A stretch of DNA of 64,000 nucleotides from assembly GCA_003116975.1 (NCBI GenBank), contig BGKB01000048.1:217001-281000 (forward strand), given 5' to 3'. This document shows positions 30,472 to 40,869 of the stretch, in pieces (positions within the stretch are counted from its first letter, which is position 1; the number at the start of each line of letters is the position of its first letter). Origin of the DNA: Aurantiochytrium sp. KH105 (Eukaryota; Sar; Bigyra; Thraustochytrida; Thraustochytriidae). The translations under genes were made by a program, and so were the position numbers. The notes beneath the pieces are model-generated. The model saw nothing but the letters and a program-made list of their open reading frames with translations, made no database searches and was not told the DNA's origin.

Positions 30472-31108
30472 GAGAGGGTGCTATCCCATTGCTTTCGTTC
30501 GTTTTGTCTCGTATTCTTATGTTTTTTTGTCGTCATTATGGTCGTGAGATAGGTGTTGTGATGTTTTAAAGCGACGTGCATATTCACAGCGCGGTTTGTT
30601 GTTTGTTGGAATCAAGAGGAAGGATCTTTCGCGATCTTGACAGTCTCCGTCGCCATACATTTTTGAAAGAATGAAAAGAAACAAAATAGTCAAGCTTTCT
30701 TGACAGAGCGATAAAAAGAGAATGCAACTCAAGCTAATAGAATCATCGCTGCGAATCATCAGCTTTTTTCCCTTCCCGAATTCAGGAAACTAACAAAGGC
30801 CTCGCTAAAAAGTACTTGTCACCACTGTCGTCAATGTCGTCTATCTTTTCCTGGCATCCACACAAGGCTGGAGCGATCCGATGAACAATTTTGAAGTTAG
30901 GGTGCGAAAGCGTGCTCCCCGTCGAGAACGAGTGCGCGACCTCGGCGAAAAAGGCATCACCAATGTCACGTATCTCTGACGTAACTCTCACATATCTCTT
31001 GTTCTCACAGGACTTGCTAGCGGGCAGGCCGACCCTTCTTGCAGTCTTTGACCAGTCATTGCTCTTTTGTGTAGCTGCACAACCGTACCAACCCGTGGGG
31101 CATCAGCT
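30472..31108. other. Convergent 3' region
   Basis: Sits between two convergent genes. No ORF with features and no RNA gene recognised. Confidence 0.55.
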
Positions 31109-31861
31109 CTAGGTGGACTTTTTCGATCGCGTCATGAGCATTTTGTACAGCCAAAACGAGTTGAGCGAGTTGAGGGCAACATTGGCCGCGAGGTAGTAGA
31201 TCACAACAAAGGTGGAGTGTGCCTTGCCCGAGCGCAAGAGGTCGAGCGTGTCGCGTGTGAAAAAGGCGGAAATGGTGAATCCGTAAAAGATGCGCACGAG
31301 CAAAAAGGAGTAGCCGAACATGTTCTGCATACAGCTGTGAAGCAGACCTTTGTGGCCGAGCTGGCGCAAGAGCAGCATGGCATTGAGAAACGGGGTGCTG
31401 AGCTCGTACAGCAGGAAGCGCACGCCCCAGTAGTGCAGGTACGGGTACTGGCCAAAGAGATAGCAGAGAAAGCAGGAGATGCCGTGCACGAGAAAGCCCC
31501 AGTCAATCTTCGCGCGAGCGACACAGACGTAAATGTCCCACAAGAAGAATCCGCACGAATGCGCGAAGAGGAGGTTGGCGCGGTCCGAGAAGCCGTACAT
31601 GCGGTCGGCGTCCATGGCCTTGGTCTCCTCCTCGTCCGTGAGGATCCAAAAGGCCAGCCCGATCGTGGAGAGCGCGTGCGCCAGGCCCGTGACCCGGGCG
31701 CCGAACCTCTGTCGCTCGTCATTGTCCGCGATCGACGTCGGCGCCATGCGCTCTGCGCCCGCCGCCAGCACCGAGAAGACGGCCGTGAACCCCGCCATGC
31801 GCTGCAGCTGCGTCGCGCCGGCCGCCATGCCCACCCACGCGCGCGCGAGCTCGGGCCACAT
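31109..31861 (-). CDS. TLC-domain multipass membrane protein
   Basis: A 250-residue integral membrane protein of the TRAM-LAG1-CLN8 superfamily, resembling TLCD4/TMEM56-like members. Several hydrophobic helices are visible. Typical TLC residues occur as HSCGFFLWDIYVC, WGFLVHGISCFLCYLFG and FLLYELSTPFLNAM. The ceramide-synthase double-His motif is not seen, so it is not an obvious ceramide synthase; related proteins affect membrane lipid composition. The start at 31861 (MWPELARAWVGM) precedes the first hydrophobic helix; the upstream frame is Arg/Gly-rich non-coding sequence. The C-terminus MTRSKKST is basic, but it is not a KKxx retrieval signal. Confidence 0.8.
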   Translation of the reverse strand: MWPELARAWVGMAAGATQLQRMAGFTAVFSVLAAGAERMAPTSIADNDERQRFGARVTGLAHALSTIGLAFWILTDEEETKAMDADRMYGFSDRANLLFAHSCGFFLWDIYVCVARAKIDWGFLVHGISCFLCYLFGQYPYLHYWGVRFLLYELSTPFLNAMLLLRQLGHKGLLHSCMQNMFGYSFLLVRIFYGFTISAFFTRDTLDLLRSGKAHSTFVVIYYLAANVALNSLNSFWLYKMLMTRSKKST

Positions 31862-33137
31862 CGCGCCCGCGCCTCTGCCGCGAGCGAGCGACGCAATCTC
31901 TCGACGCCGCTCTGCCGCCTGTGATGGATGGACGCCGCCCCGCGCGCAGAAGACGCCGCGCAGCCCTCGGCCAGGCCGGCCTCCCTCGCGCAGCTCCGCG
32001 CCGCCGTCGCGAGGCCGCGCGTCGAGCCCCCGCGATCCGCCTTTGCCGCCCCGTGCACGCGCTGGCCGCGTCACGCGAAGTCGCACAAGTCAAGTTAGAC
32101 GATTGATCGTCGATTGACGATGAGATGATGGGCCCTTCCCTACTATGCCATGCCGCGCCATGCCGCGCCGGCGCAGGCCCTGCAGCCGCAGCAGGGCGCC
32201 TTGAGCGCGGCGGGGAGCGGCGGAGGAAGGGACGGAGGCGCGAAGAGCAGGAGCGCGAGCGCGAGGGAGCGGCGGCCGATCTGGGCGCCCGGGCAGGAAA
32301 TGGAGGCCCAGGTTTGCGACGGAGATGCGTTGAGCTAGGTGCGCATCATTCATTCATTCATTCATTCATTCATTCATTCATTCATTCATTCATTCATTCA
32401 TTGGCAGTGAAGTTACTGATACCTGCTGCTGCAGCTGATACCTTCCGCCGCGACACTGCAGACGTCGTCGCGCCACGCCGCGCGGCGCCGCGCCGCCACG
32501 CCAGCTGGCGCAGCGCAGACGCCGAGCGGCGCTCTCGAGCGAGGCCGGCGCGGAGGTCTCGCGGAGACGCGCGATGCGAAAGATGGGGACGAGGGAGGCC
32601 TGGCCAGGTCACGAGAGCGGTGGTTGAAGACGACCACGCCGCGCCCCTGCTGCGTGGGACGACCTCGAGCGAGGACGCCGCGCTGCGCACGTCGCGGTGG
32701 CGCCGTCGGCCTGGCGCTCTGGCCGCAGCGCAGGAGACCTGCGCCGCTCGACATCGCTCGGCTCCGCTCCGCGCGGCTCGGGTCCCGCGCACCGCGGGCG
32801 AGACGAAGCTGGTCGGCATGGCGCGCCATGACATAACGTGACACGGCCTCGCAAGACGCGCCCGCTTGCCCGTGCCACGAAGTTCCGCAACGTGATACAA
32901 CAGAGCAACGCTCGCGGCGGCGAGACCTGCGCGCGCCGCCTCTGCAGCCCGCCATCGTCGTCCCAAGCGCCGCCCCTGCGCGGGCGGGGTCTTCTTCTTC
33001 TTTCTCTTCTTGCCAGGCAGGCCTCTTGCCGGGCCTCGTCCTCGTGCAAGCGAGCAAGAGAGAGAAAGAGAGAGAAAGAAGAGCGCAGCAAAACCCGGTC
33101 GCGGCGGCCGAGCCCGCGGCGGCCTCGCGCTCGGGCG
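31862..33137. promoter_or_regulatory. Divergent intergenic region with a CATT microsatellite
   Basis: About 1.28 kb between the TLC gene and the SUMO protease gene must contain both promoters. It holds a 14-copy CATT run and GC-rich flanks. Long ORFs on both strands here are compositional shadows. Confidence 0.45.
32346..32402. repeat. CATT tetranucleotide microsatellite
   Basis: About 14 perfect tandem copies of catt, likely polymorphic. Confidence 0.95.
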
Positions 33138-35894
33138 ATGGGCGGCCCCGGCGGCGACGCGGCGGAGCCCGCGACGGCGGCGGCGCCCGCGGAGGACGCA
33201 GCGCCCGCGAGCGGCGCGAGCGGCGCGAGCGGCGCTGCTGCTGCGCGTGCCGCTGCGCGCGGCGAGGGCGAGAAGATGCCGGAGGCCGGCGACGACGCCG
33301 CGCGCGCGGAGGCCGACGAGGAGAACGACGACAGCGAGGACCAGAAGGGCGCCGGCAGGAAGAGGGCGAGGGGGAAGGCGAGCGCAAGACCCTCTTTGGC
33401 CCGAGTCCGGCAGGACGCGCAACCTTCTGGTCTTAGGAGGTCTTCGCGCGCGCGGAAAACAAGGTTCTCCGCCGCCGAGCTTGCGGAACACGCGCTTGGC
33501 GATGATGGCGGTGGCGGCGATGGTGATGAGTACGCCGGCGTCGGCGAAGCTTATGGGGCGTATGAAACCCATGGAGCGCCCGGGGTCTCGAACGAAGAGG
33601 CTCTCCGTATCGCCCTCGATCGCAGCAAGCGCGAGACCTCGGGCCGTAGAGGTGGCAAAGCACCGCAACGTCTCATTCAGCCGCCCTGTGTCCAATTTGT
33701 CCGCAAGCATCAACAAGAGCAACAGCATGAAAAGAATTTGCTCCGTGGTCAGCAATCGGCATCGGCCGGCGCGGGCGTGACTGGTCTCGTCCAAGATATA
33801 TCCGAAGCCTCCGCAGCTTCCGCCTGTCCGTCGCTAGCGACAACGGTTGACCTCACGGCCGACTCGGATGACGAGCAGGACCTAGCTGACCCTTCATCTG
33901 ACTCCAAGGGCGCCAGAGGCCTCGTCTCTGCTGCGTCGAACGCTAATGGTACTGCTGCTACTGCTGCTGCTGCCAGTGGTAGTGCTGAAAATCAGCTGAG
34001 TGTCTCTTTTCTTCGTGGCGAGCTCGTGAGCACAAATTTAGGACTTGGCACTGTGCAGGATATTTTCAAACGTCACGAAACCACGCGCTTACATGTGCAA
34101 GCTTCGAGCACTGTCGAAACTGCTCTCCCTTCGCAAGACGACAAACATCTCGTTGTTACCTCAAATGGCGGAGGACTGGTCAAGGGCGACCGCATTCTGT
34201 GTGAGAATCGCGATGCTCATGACATGCACACGGCTCTTGGCGAAAACGCACACGCCGCTTCTGCATTGGGAACACTCCAGATTGAACGCCTCACTCCTTT
34301 TACCGTGTACGAAGTATGGCTGCAATGGGGCGACGCCGAGCCAGCTCCTCTTTTGCAACCCTCAGCAAATGTAAGAAAGACAAAGACGCCCGCGAGCATT
34401 GACCTCTCTGCCGCCAGCGAAGATCCTGAAAACGATCCTGTTTCTCCAAAGAGACGCAGGACTTTGTCAGACGAAACAACCTCTGGCACCGAAAAGAACG
34501 AATCATCCCGCGCAAACGCAGTCGTCCGTGCAAAGGAAGACAAGACAGACTATTCGATCGTGTGGATGCCCAAAGCTTACCTGCGCGATAATATGCAACG
34601 CGCTTCGGCCTGCCAAGCTGTCAAGTATAAGATGCCGGTGCCATTCGGCGCATATGGGCCACGAAATCGGTCCATTACGCTCACCGCCGACGACGTTGCG
34701 CGTGTGTGGCCAGGTTTGCACCTTAACGACGCGATTCTTGACTACTGGATCGGGCACATTCTCACACGCGTCGACCCTGCGCGTCTGAACAACATTTACG
34801 TCTTTCATTCACTCTTTTTCCATTGGTTCGAGCAGCAGGTTTCTAACCTGGGAGCAAGCGCGGGCTACTCGTGTGTGGCGAACACCACCAAAAACATTGA
34901 TATTTTCGCCAAAGACATTCTTGTCATCCCCATCAATGCGCATCTTCACTGGACACTCGCGATTGTATGCAACCCTGGTCTTCTTGGAGAAGCCGTATCA
35001 AAATCTGAAAGCGTTGACACACCGGAAGAGAACGGCATTGACGCCGCATCTCGTTCGCCCTCGCGAGCTCCCTCTCCTGCGACCCCGAAGGTCGAGTCTT
35101 CGACGGAAACGATGGGGGAGACCGCCGCGAACGAAGCCAACGGCAAAGCAGAGGGAATGAAAGAACTAACAGGTAATCTGGAGGCCAATGATGTCGAAAT
35201 GACATCCGTGGACGCTTCCGAGGGCAAAATAAATGATACATTGACTGCCAACGACGCGAAAAACGTTGGCTCCTCGAAAAGGGGGTCTCTGGACGCGGGC
35301 CCTTCACCGGTGCAGGAATCGAGCTCCCCGGAAACGACTTCGTTGCCTACGTCACGCCGAAAGAGCCAGAGGTTTCGCTCGAAGCGCAAGCGTGCGAGCT
35401 CGGAGCGCGCGAGCTCTCGTGCTTCGTCTCGGCCGCTCAGAAAACCAGCGCCAGAAGCCAAGCGCCGTCCTTATGTCATCTTTCTGGACTCGCTTCGAGG
35501 CAATCAGACGCAACGTGTGACGAAACTGCTTCGTCAATATCTCGAGCAAGAATGGATTGCGCGACGTGGACCACTCAATGGCACAGTGGACGCCGACGCT
35601 TTGCCTGGCTTCTCGCCCATTGTGCCAACGCAACAGAATCAATGTGATTGCGGAGTGTATCTTCTCGAGTACATTAGTCGAATCCTCACGGAGAAGCTCG
35701 ATCGGTTGTTTCATCTTGTTTCCGATGACACAGTCGCTCCGCGTAAGATGCGAACAGTGGTAAACGGACTTTTTGGAAAGCATTGGTTCAACGCTCGCGA
35801 CGTGGCCAAGACACGTGCTGAAATTCTACACAGTCTCAAAAATGAGGCGGCGTCGCAGGTGAATCAGGAGGCAAGTGATCCCGGCAGATCGTGA
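33138..35894 (+). CDS. Ulp/SENP-type SUMO protease (peptidase C48)
   Basis: A 918-residue protein. The N-terminal half is disordered (Ala/Glu/Gly-rich, acidic and poly-Ser). The catalytic domain starts near SITLTADDVARVWPGLHLND and continues DYWIGHIL and VFHSLFFHWF. The triad is H604 (NAHLHWTL), D784 (VIFLDSLRG) and C838 (QNQCDCGVYLLEY); the oxyanion-hole Gln is in PTQQN. About 160 residues of Ser/Thr/Glu-rich low complexity separate the His and Asp blocks, a split like that of SENP6/7 and Ulp2. Such enzymes remove SUMO or trim SUMO chains, usually in the nucleus. The start at 33138 was chosen because the open frame upstream is GA-rich 5' UTR-like sequence. Confidence 0.88.
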   Translation: MGGPGGDAAEPATAAAPAEDAAPASGASGASGAAAARAAARGEGEKMPEAGDDAARAEADEENDDSEDQKGAGRKRARGKASARPSLARVRQDAQPSGLRRSSRARKTRFSAAELAEHALGDDGGGGDGDEYAGVGEAYGAYETHGAPGVSNEEALRIALDRSKRETSGRRGGKAPQRLIQPPCVQFVRKHQQEQQHEKNLLRGQQSASAGAGVTGLVQDISEASAASACPSLATTVDLTADSDDEQDLADPSSDSKGARGLVSAASNANGTAATAAAASGSAENQLSVSFLRGELVSTNLGLGTVQDIFKRHETTRLHVQASSTVETALPSQDDKHLVVTSNGGGLVKGDRILCENRDAHDMHTALGENAHAASALGTLQIERLTPFTVYEVWLQWGDAEPAPLLQPSANVRKTKTPASIDLSAASEDPENDPVSPKRRRTLSDETTSGTEKNESSRANAVVRAKEDKTDYSIVWMPKAYLRDNMQRASACQAVKYKMPVPFGAYGPRNRSITLTADDVARVWPGLHLNDAILDYWIGHILTRVDPARLNNIYVFHSLFFHWFEQQVSNLGASAGYSCVANTTKNIDIFAKDILVIPINAHLHWTLAIVCNPGLLGEAVSKSESVDTPEENGIDAASRSPSRAPSPATPKVESSTETMGETAANEANGKAEGMKELTGNLEANDVEMTSVDASEGKINDTLTANDAKNVGSSKRGSLDAGPSPVQESSSPETTSLPTSRRKSQRFRSKRKRASSERASSRASSRPLRKPAPEAKRRPYVIFLDSLRGNQTQRVTKLLRQYLEQEWIARRGPLNGTVDADALPGFSPIVPTQQNQCDCGVYLLEYISRILTEKLDRLFHLVSDDTVAPRKMRTVVNGLFGKHWFNARDVAKTRAEILHSLKNEAASQVNQEASDPGRS

Positions 35895-36197
35895 CCCTTT
35901 ACAGGATAAGAATCACAACAACAACAACAACAACGACGACGACGACGACGACAACAATAACGACAACAATTTTTTGGAAGAAAAAAGAAAAGAAAAGGAG
36001 AGAACTTGAATTGTAGCCCTCAAACAGTTTTCTTTTGCACACTCTGTGATCCCTGCCCTTACTCTCGCAGAATGAATGATATCCTTTGTGCTGTTGCCTA
36101 GTTTCCCGTTCGGTCCGCTTTGAGAACCCCCCCCCCCCCCCCCCCCCCCCCCCAAAAAAAAAGAAAGAAAAAGAAGCAACAAATGAATTACAGTCTC
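35895..36197. other. Convergent 3' region with homopolymer and CAA/CGA runs
   Basis: Contains a CAA then CGA trinucleotide tract (35918-35970) and a 27-base C run followed by an A run (36127-36162). No gene. Confidence 0.7.
36127..36162. repeat. Poly-C then poly-A homopolymer
   Basis: 27 consecutive C then nine A. Such a tract is error-prone in sequencing, so its exact length is uncertain. Confidence 0.9.
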
Positions 36198-37647
36198 TCA
36201 TAAGTTGCTCCGTTTCGAAGTGGCCTCTTTGGCGTCAAAGACGCGGCTCTTGACGCCGTCCGCGCGCAGCCAGACGGGATCGATCTCGACTCCCCAGCCA
36301 TGACATTGAGGCTCAAGCTCCAAATGACCATGTTTTAAGCGGAGAGGCGTGCCCGTAATTTGAGGCATTGACGTGACTCTTCCGTTCGCATCGATGAAGA
36401 CTTGACATAGTCCATCATCGACGCAGGCGAGTTCAATGCGATCTAGTTGCGGATCGGAAAGCGCACTGGCGACATGAAGAGCGTACACCACGTGCAAGTC
36501 GCCCTGTGGAGAGTGCGGCACGAATCTTCGACCATCCCGCCGTGCAAATTGTGCAATCTGCAAGATGGAAGATGGCCCGCCAGCGTAGCCAAAGTCAGGC
36601 TGGTAAATATCGAGAGGCAAGCCAGCGCGCCACACATCCATGCGAAATTCCTGCTCGCCTCCAGCCACGGGGAGCCCCGCACGGCCTTCGCGGTCACGCA
36701 AATGACGATATGCCTCGTAATCGCACCAGAAAAAGGGTTCTTCGAAGAACGAAACGCCGTATTCGCGCAGCGTCTTGCAGACTCCATCCACGAATGCGCC
36801 ATCCGTGCTATCCGTGGCGGGCGACGGATACGCGCCGTTTGCATCGACCATGAGCTCGCATTCGGGCCCGACTGCCTCTCGCACCGCACGCAAGACAGCA
36901 GCGGTGCGGCCGGGCCACTGGTCCTCTTGCTTCGATTTCGAGTCTTGCCCGCGCGCGAGGAGACCCTGCATGCGTTTGCCAGCCTTGACCTTGAAGGCAC
37001 GGATGCCGTGCGTTTGCTTGAGGCGCGCCATCTCAGCTGCGAGATCTTGTGGTGCAATCTTGCGCGAGATGCTCGATGCGTAAACGGGAAAGGCACCGAG
37101 CGGCCTTGCACAGAGCAGCTCACACACGGTACACTGTGCAAACTTTCCGCATGCGTCCCAGACGGCTGCGTCGAGACCTGCCAGAGCTTTGCTCAATTGT
37201 ACACCGAGCTGTTTGTAATTGAGTTCGAACCCGACAATTCTTTCGGCCAAAGCAGCAGGGTCTCGCACAAGAGCGCCCATGGCGGCAGGTGCCACACGAC
37301 GATGAAATATCTCCACCGTCAGGTCGACGTCCTTGTTCCCGAACTGGCCCCATCCTTTAAGAGTTCGCGAGAACCGAGCGACGCCCGTCAGGCACATTTT
37401 CCAGAAATCATTATGTCATCTCTTTCGCAGGCGTGTGCTGCAGCGTCGCCCTCGCGACGCTGCACCTTTTCCTGCCGTACGCGAGGACCTAACCTGCCTG
37501 ACCCGACTTACCTTCGATGCCATCCGACGTGGTCAGCTTAAGCAGCGCGATCTTGCCGTCGGGAGACTCAAAGGTCTCGAGTCCCGCAACGCGCGCGCCC
37601 CATGCGCGCAGCGTCGCTGCCGCAGCCCCCGCCTCCGCCGTGGCCAT
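36198..37647 (-). CDS. Enolase-superfamily enzyme (mandelate racemase/muconate lactonizing type), two exons
   Basis: I read two exons: 37512-37647 (MATAEAGAAA...TTSDGIE plus one base) and 36198-37354. The donor is GAAG|GTAAGT, the acceptor TTAAAG|GATGGGG, and the intron is 157 nt; splicing restores DGIEGWGQFGN, the usual MR/MLE junction. The product is 430 residues, normal for the family. Catalytic features are KVK (K167, K169), metal ligands D216 (VDANGAY), E250/251 (FFEEP) and E279 (GGEQE), then QPD (D299) and H326 (VPHSPQG). These enzymes abstract a proton alpha to a carboxylate, typically dehydrating or racemising sugar acids; the substrate cannot be told. It lies 126 bp downstream of an MFS carrier on the same strand. 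Confidence 0.87.
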
Positions 37648-37773
37648 CGCGCCTCGCGCTCTCAGACCCTGTGTTGCACAATCGGGCTTTGCAGCTGCTC
37701 GTCGTAGGTCATTGTTGCTGGTGCTGTAGTGATGGATGGGTCTAGGCCCTGCCCAGTCGAGAGTGACTTTACT

Positions 37774-39375
37774 CTATGCGACAAGGAGCGCAGGCGTGGT
37801 GGGCGGCGAATCCTCCTCGCGAGCTGGAGCCTCCGGGGGCTTGATGGCGGGCGTGGTTGCCGCGGCGTCGCCGTCGACGACAAGGAACATGATGAGGTCG
37901 ACGATAATTAGCGCCGTAATAAAGACGCCCGTGATGCTGGTGGGACCGATATGCGGCGCGGCGGACGTGAGCGCGCAGGCGAAAATATTGAGTAAGAGGA
38001 CCAAAACACTGATGGAGACGCCTTCGTTGACAGGAAAGATGAGCTTGGCCGAAAGCTCGTAAAAGAGAGGGTTGCAGAGCCCGTACGTGAGACCTGTTCC
38101 CAAGACCGCCATGAACACGCCTACAAAGGTGCCATGCTTCGCCGCGTCAACAAAGAGTCCTAGTGCACAAATCTGCAAGCCCAGACCAATCACGAGTTCG
38201 GTCTGGATCCTGTCGCGCTGACTCAAAAAGCCTGCCACAATGTTGCCAAGATTCGCCGCAAAGCCGTTAAAGCATCCAATCCACCCAATGGTCCTTTCGT
38301 CAAAGTTATCCCGCAAGATGGCTTGAAGCATGGTCTGCCAGGCTGTCGCAATGCCCGAGATGCAGCCACCACATAGGACTGTAAGCATGAAGTCTCTGCT
38401 CGAGAGCATAAGCTTGATAGAGTCCTGCTCGTCTAATTCAGGAGGTACCACGTAGCTGTCCTCGGACGCCAACGAGGCAGATTCCAGCTGAGGATCGACC
38501 TCGGCGTCTGCCTCGGGGTCTGTCCCTTCGTCAGCATCAGCGTCAGAAGTTTCGCCCAAGCTTGCAGTGCGAGTTCGATGGCCTTGCGAACCAAGCAAGT
38601 CCGGCGTCGCAAGCCCTTGAACACGCACGATAATTGGCGCGGGAAGCTCACGCTTTGCATGGCTCGGCCATCGCGGCAGGTGTACGAGCGCAAGAATGGC
38701 AGGGAGCAACGTGAACACAAGTCCGAGGTACAAGAGGGCCCCGACGCCGCCCGCTTGCGTCACATACGGTCCAAGGATGAAGGCTAGATTTGTCCCGACC
38801 GGATTTGCAGCAATGGCGATTGCGGTGGAAAATGTCCGCTGTTCCTCCGGAAACCAAATGGAGGACAGTCGCGAGGTCGTCGCCATGCACAAGGGACCTC
38901 CTGCGGCGTTGAGGATCTGCCCAATGTGTAGAAAGGCGAGAGCAAAGCTGCTCTTACGAAGCGCCGGCCCCACAATCGTTGGAATTAAACGAACCACCGC
39001 AGCGCCGACGCAGAGTGCCATGCCACAGACACAGGCCTCGTGGAATCCATCGGGCCTCTTCATGATCCACAGGGAAAAGGGAAAGGACACAATGCCGATA
39101 ATAGGGCCCCAATTTAAGAGCAGAGCCACGGTAGCAAAGTCAAAGTCATCGACGTAGTACTCTTGCAGCCGCGTGTGGTCGATGCTGGAAAACGTGAGCC
39201 ACAAGACACCCTGCGCAAATGCAAAGAGTGAAAAGACGGTCAGGACATAGTACCGCTCCACCTTTGCAGCGCGGTCAGCTCTTTTCTCGTCTCTAGCATC
39301 GGACGAGTCGCCGCAGTCGTCAAAGGCGTCCGGGTCACGCAGAAGCGGCACCGCCGCATTCGAGTTCCCCGTCAT
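37774..39375 (-). CDS. Major facilitator transporter, SLC49/FLVCR-like
   Basis: A 533-residue carrier with about 12 hydrophobic segments and a central hydrophilic acidic loop (about residues 250-310). The first half resembles the SLC49 family (FLVCR, DIRC2): FSLWIMKRPDGFHEACVCG, GGPLCMATTSRLSSIWFPEE and AIAIAANPVG. Relatives carry haem, choline or related amines or pyridoxine; which applies here is unknown. An in-frame Met 16 codons upstream (39423) is an alternative start. The enolase-superfamily gene starts only 126 bp beyond its stop on the same strand, so its promoter must be very compact or the two could share a transcript. Confidence 0.85.
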   Translation of the reverse strand: MTGNSNAAVPLLRDPDAFDDCGDSSDARDEKRADRAAKVERYYVLTVFSLFAFAQGVLWLTFSSIDHTRLQEYYVDDFDFATVALLLNWGPIIGIVSFPFSLWIMKRPDGFHEACVCGMALCVGAAVVRLIPTIVGPALRKSSFALAFLHIGQILNAAGGPLCMATTSRLSSIWFPEEQRTFSTAIAIAANPVGTNLAFILGPYVTQAGGVGALLYLGLVFTLLPAILALVHLPRWPSHAKRELPAPIIVRVQGLATPDLLGSQGHRTRTASLGETSDADADEGTDPEADAEVDPQLESASLASEDSYVVPPELDEQDSIKLMLSSRDFMLTVLCGGCISGIATAWQTMLQAILRDNFDERTIGWIGCFNGFAANLGNIVAGFLSQRDRIQTELVIGLGLQICALGLFVDAAKHGTFVGVFMAVLGTGLTYGLCNPLFYELSAKLIFPVNEGVSISVLVLLLNIFACALTSAAPHIGPTSITGVFITALIIVDLIMFLVVDGDAAATTPAIKPPEAPAREEDSPPTTPALLVA

Positions 39376-40869
39376 GGCGCCGCTGCTCTCTCGCCTGCTC
39401 TCTCGCTCACAGCCTCCCCCCAATCCCGCTTGCCCCTTCGTCGTCGCCGGTCAGCCGGCTGCGAGAGCGCGCGCAGCCGCCGCCAGGACTCGCTCACCGA
39501 GCTCGTGCGGATCGAAGCAAGATTGGGTGAGGGGCGACCTGCTTTTATCCTGAGCCTCTATCGAACCAACCCTTGTTTTCGTGTCTCAGCTGGCCGATGA
39601 AAACACAATCGGCCGGATCTTGCGTGAATCTCTCGCTGCAGCAACAGCAGCTGCTGTTGTCTAGAAGCAGTTGCAACAGTTCTACCTCTCTGCAGCAGCA
39701 GCTACAGCCACGCTGACTATACTGTCCGCGACTAGTACGTTCTGGCACCGCGAGAAGCCAGCGTGTAATCGATTGATCGATTGATCGATTGATCGATCGA
39801 TCGATCATCTTCTCGCGGCCTCGACACGATTGACGGTGGGCTTCTTGGATGGATTGCAGTCAGGATATGCAAGCACAACTCATGGCGGTCGAGAAGCTGT
39901 CGAAGCGTCGTGTTTCATCTTCGTCATAGGAACCGTTGGTAGGTCATGTAGTGCACCAAGATTGTAAAAAGTTAGAGGCGGCGTTCTTGCGTCTTGCCGC
40001 TCACCGCACCAAACCGCACGGTGCATCATGCCTTCATCTTGCACACCAACAAAGGGTCAGGTTCTCCAAAGCCGAGCGGGATTGTGCAAGAGTTTAGGGA
40101 AGAACAGCACCGGAAGTTCGCCTCTAGAAGAGTGCCATGACTTACGATAGCTTCACTCACCGCTTCTACAGCACGATGACCCAGCCTTCGAAGTCTCGTT
40201 GAATCAGCAGTTAATTTTAAGCAACTTCCCAGGCTAGCAAATCTGCGCACAATCTCTCCAATGCAGACTAACATAAGCAAATTGGAGGGAAAAGAAAAGC
40301 AAAGACGAGCATAGCGACTTCGATCAGCTGAGCAGCGGCACTGGAACCAGAATTCTGCTCGAGATTCGCGCCACGCACGAAAACTCTACAATCCTGCGTT
40401 GATCTTCTCGCAAAGACTTGACAATAGCTCGCCCCTTGTCCTTCCCAACTGCAGCTCTCAGGCGCGGCCCATCCTCCCTCCACGAGTCCATCGTCGCGAG
40501 GCGCGGCTCGGCCTCGAGGTCGAAGGAGGCGCGGCCTCGCCTCGTAGGTCCACCTCCGGCGGGGTCTGCCCGCCCTCCGCACCTCGCACCGGACCCGTCG
40601 CACATTATATTCCGCTAGTCTGGTGCCGTCGCCGGGTCCGGTGCGGGGTGTGTGCGACGGCCGAAACGCTCGAACGAACGAGCTGCTGCTCACAGAACCT
40701 CCTCGTCGCGGCTGCGCGGCTGCGCGGCGGACGGAGTCGCGAGGCCGCCGCGGGCGCCCGCTTTAATCGCCGCCTGCCGCTCTCTTTCTCTGCCTCTCTC
40801 TTCCTCCCTCTCTCTCTCGCGCGCGCGTACGCGTACGCGGCGACGGGATCGAGGACAGGCTCGGCCAGG
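39376..40869. promoter_or_regulatory. Divergent intergenic region upstream of the PIP kinase
   Basis: About 1.5 kb, with a GATC/GATT microsatellite (39768-39806) and CT-rich then CG-rich sequence just before the kinase start. The PIP kinase frame is open back to 40399, but the upstream part is not family-like. A TATA-like string (cattatattcc) is at about 40602. Confidence 0.45.
39768..39806. repeat. GATC/GATT microsatellite
   Basis: Tandem gattgatc passing into gatc repeats. Confidence 0.9.

Noticed and set aside
32394-33794. A 466-codon minus-strand ORF
   Set aside because: It overlaps the SUMO protease promoter and 5' coding region in antisense and has only Arg/Ala/Ser-rich composition.
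36447-37541. A 364-codon + strand ORF over the enolase-superfamily gene
   Set aside because: Antisense shadow that would cross the placed intron; no family features.
40399-40869. N-terminal extension of the PIP kinase
   Set aside because: It is Arg/Ser-rich with CT and CG microsatellite character typical of 5' UTR; the EF-hand region follows closely after 40870.
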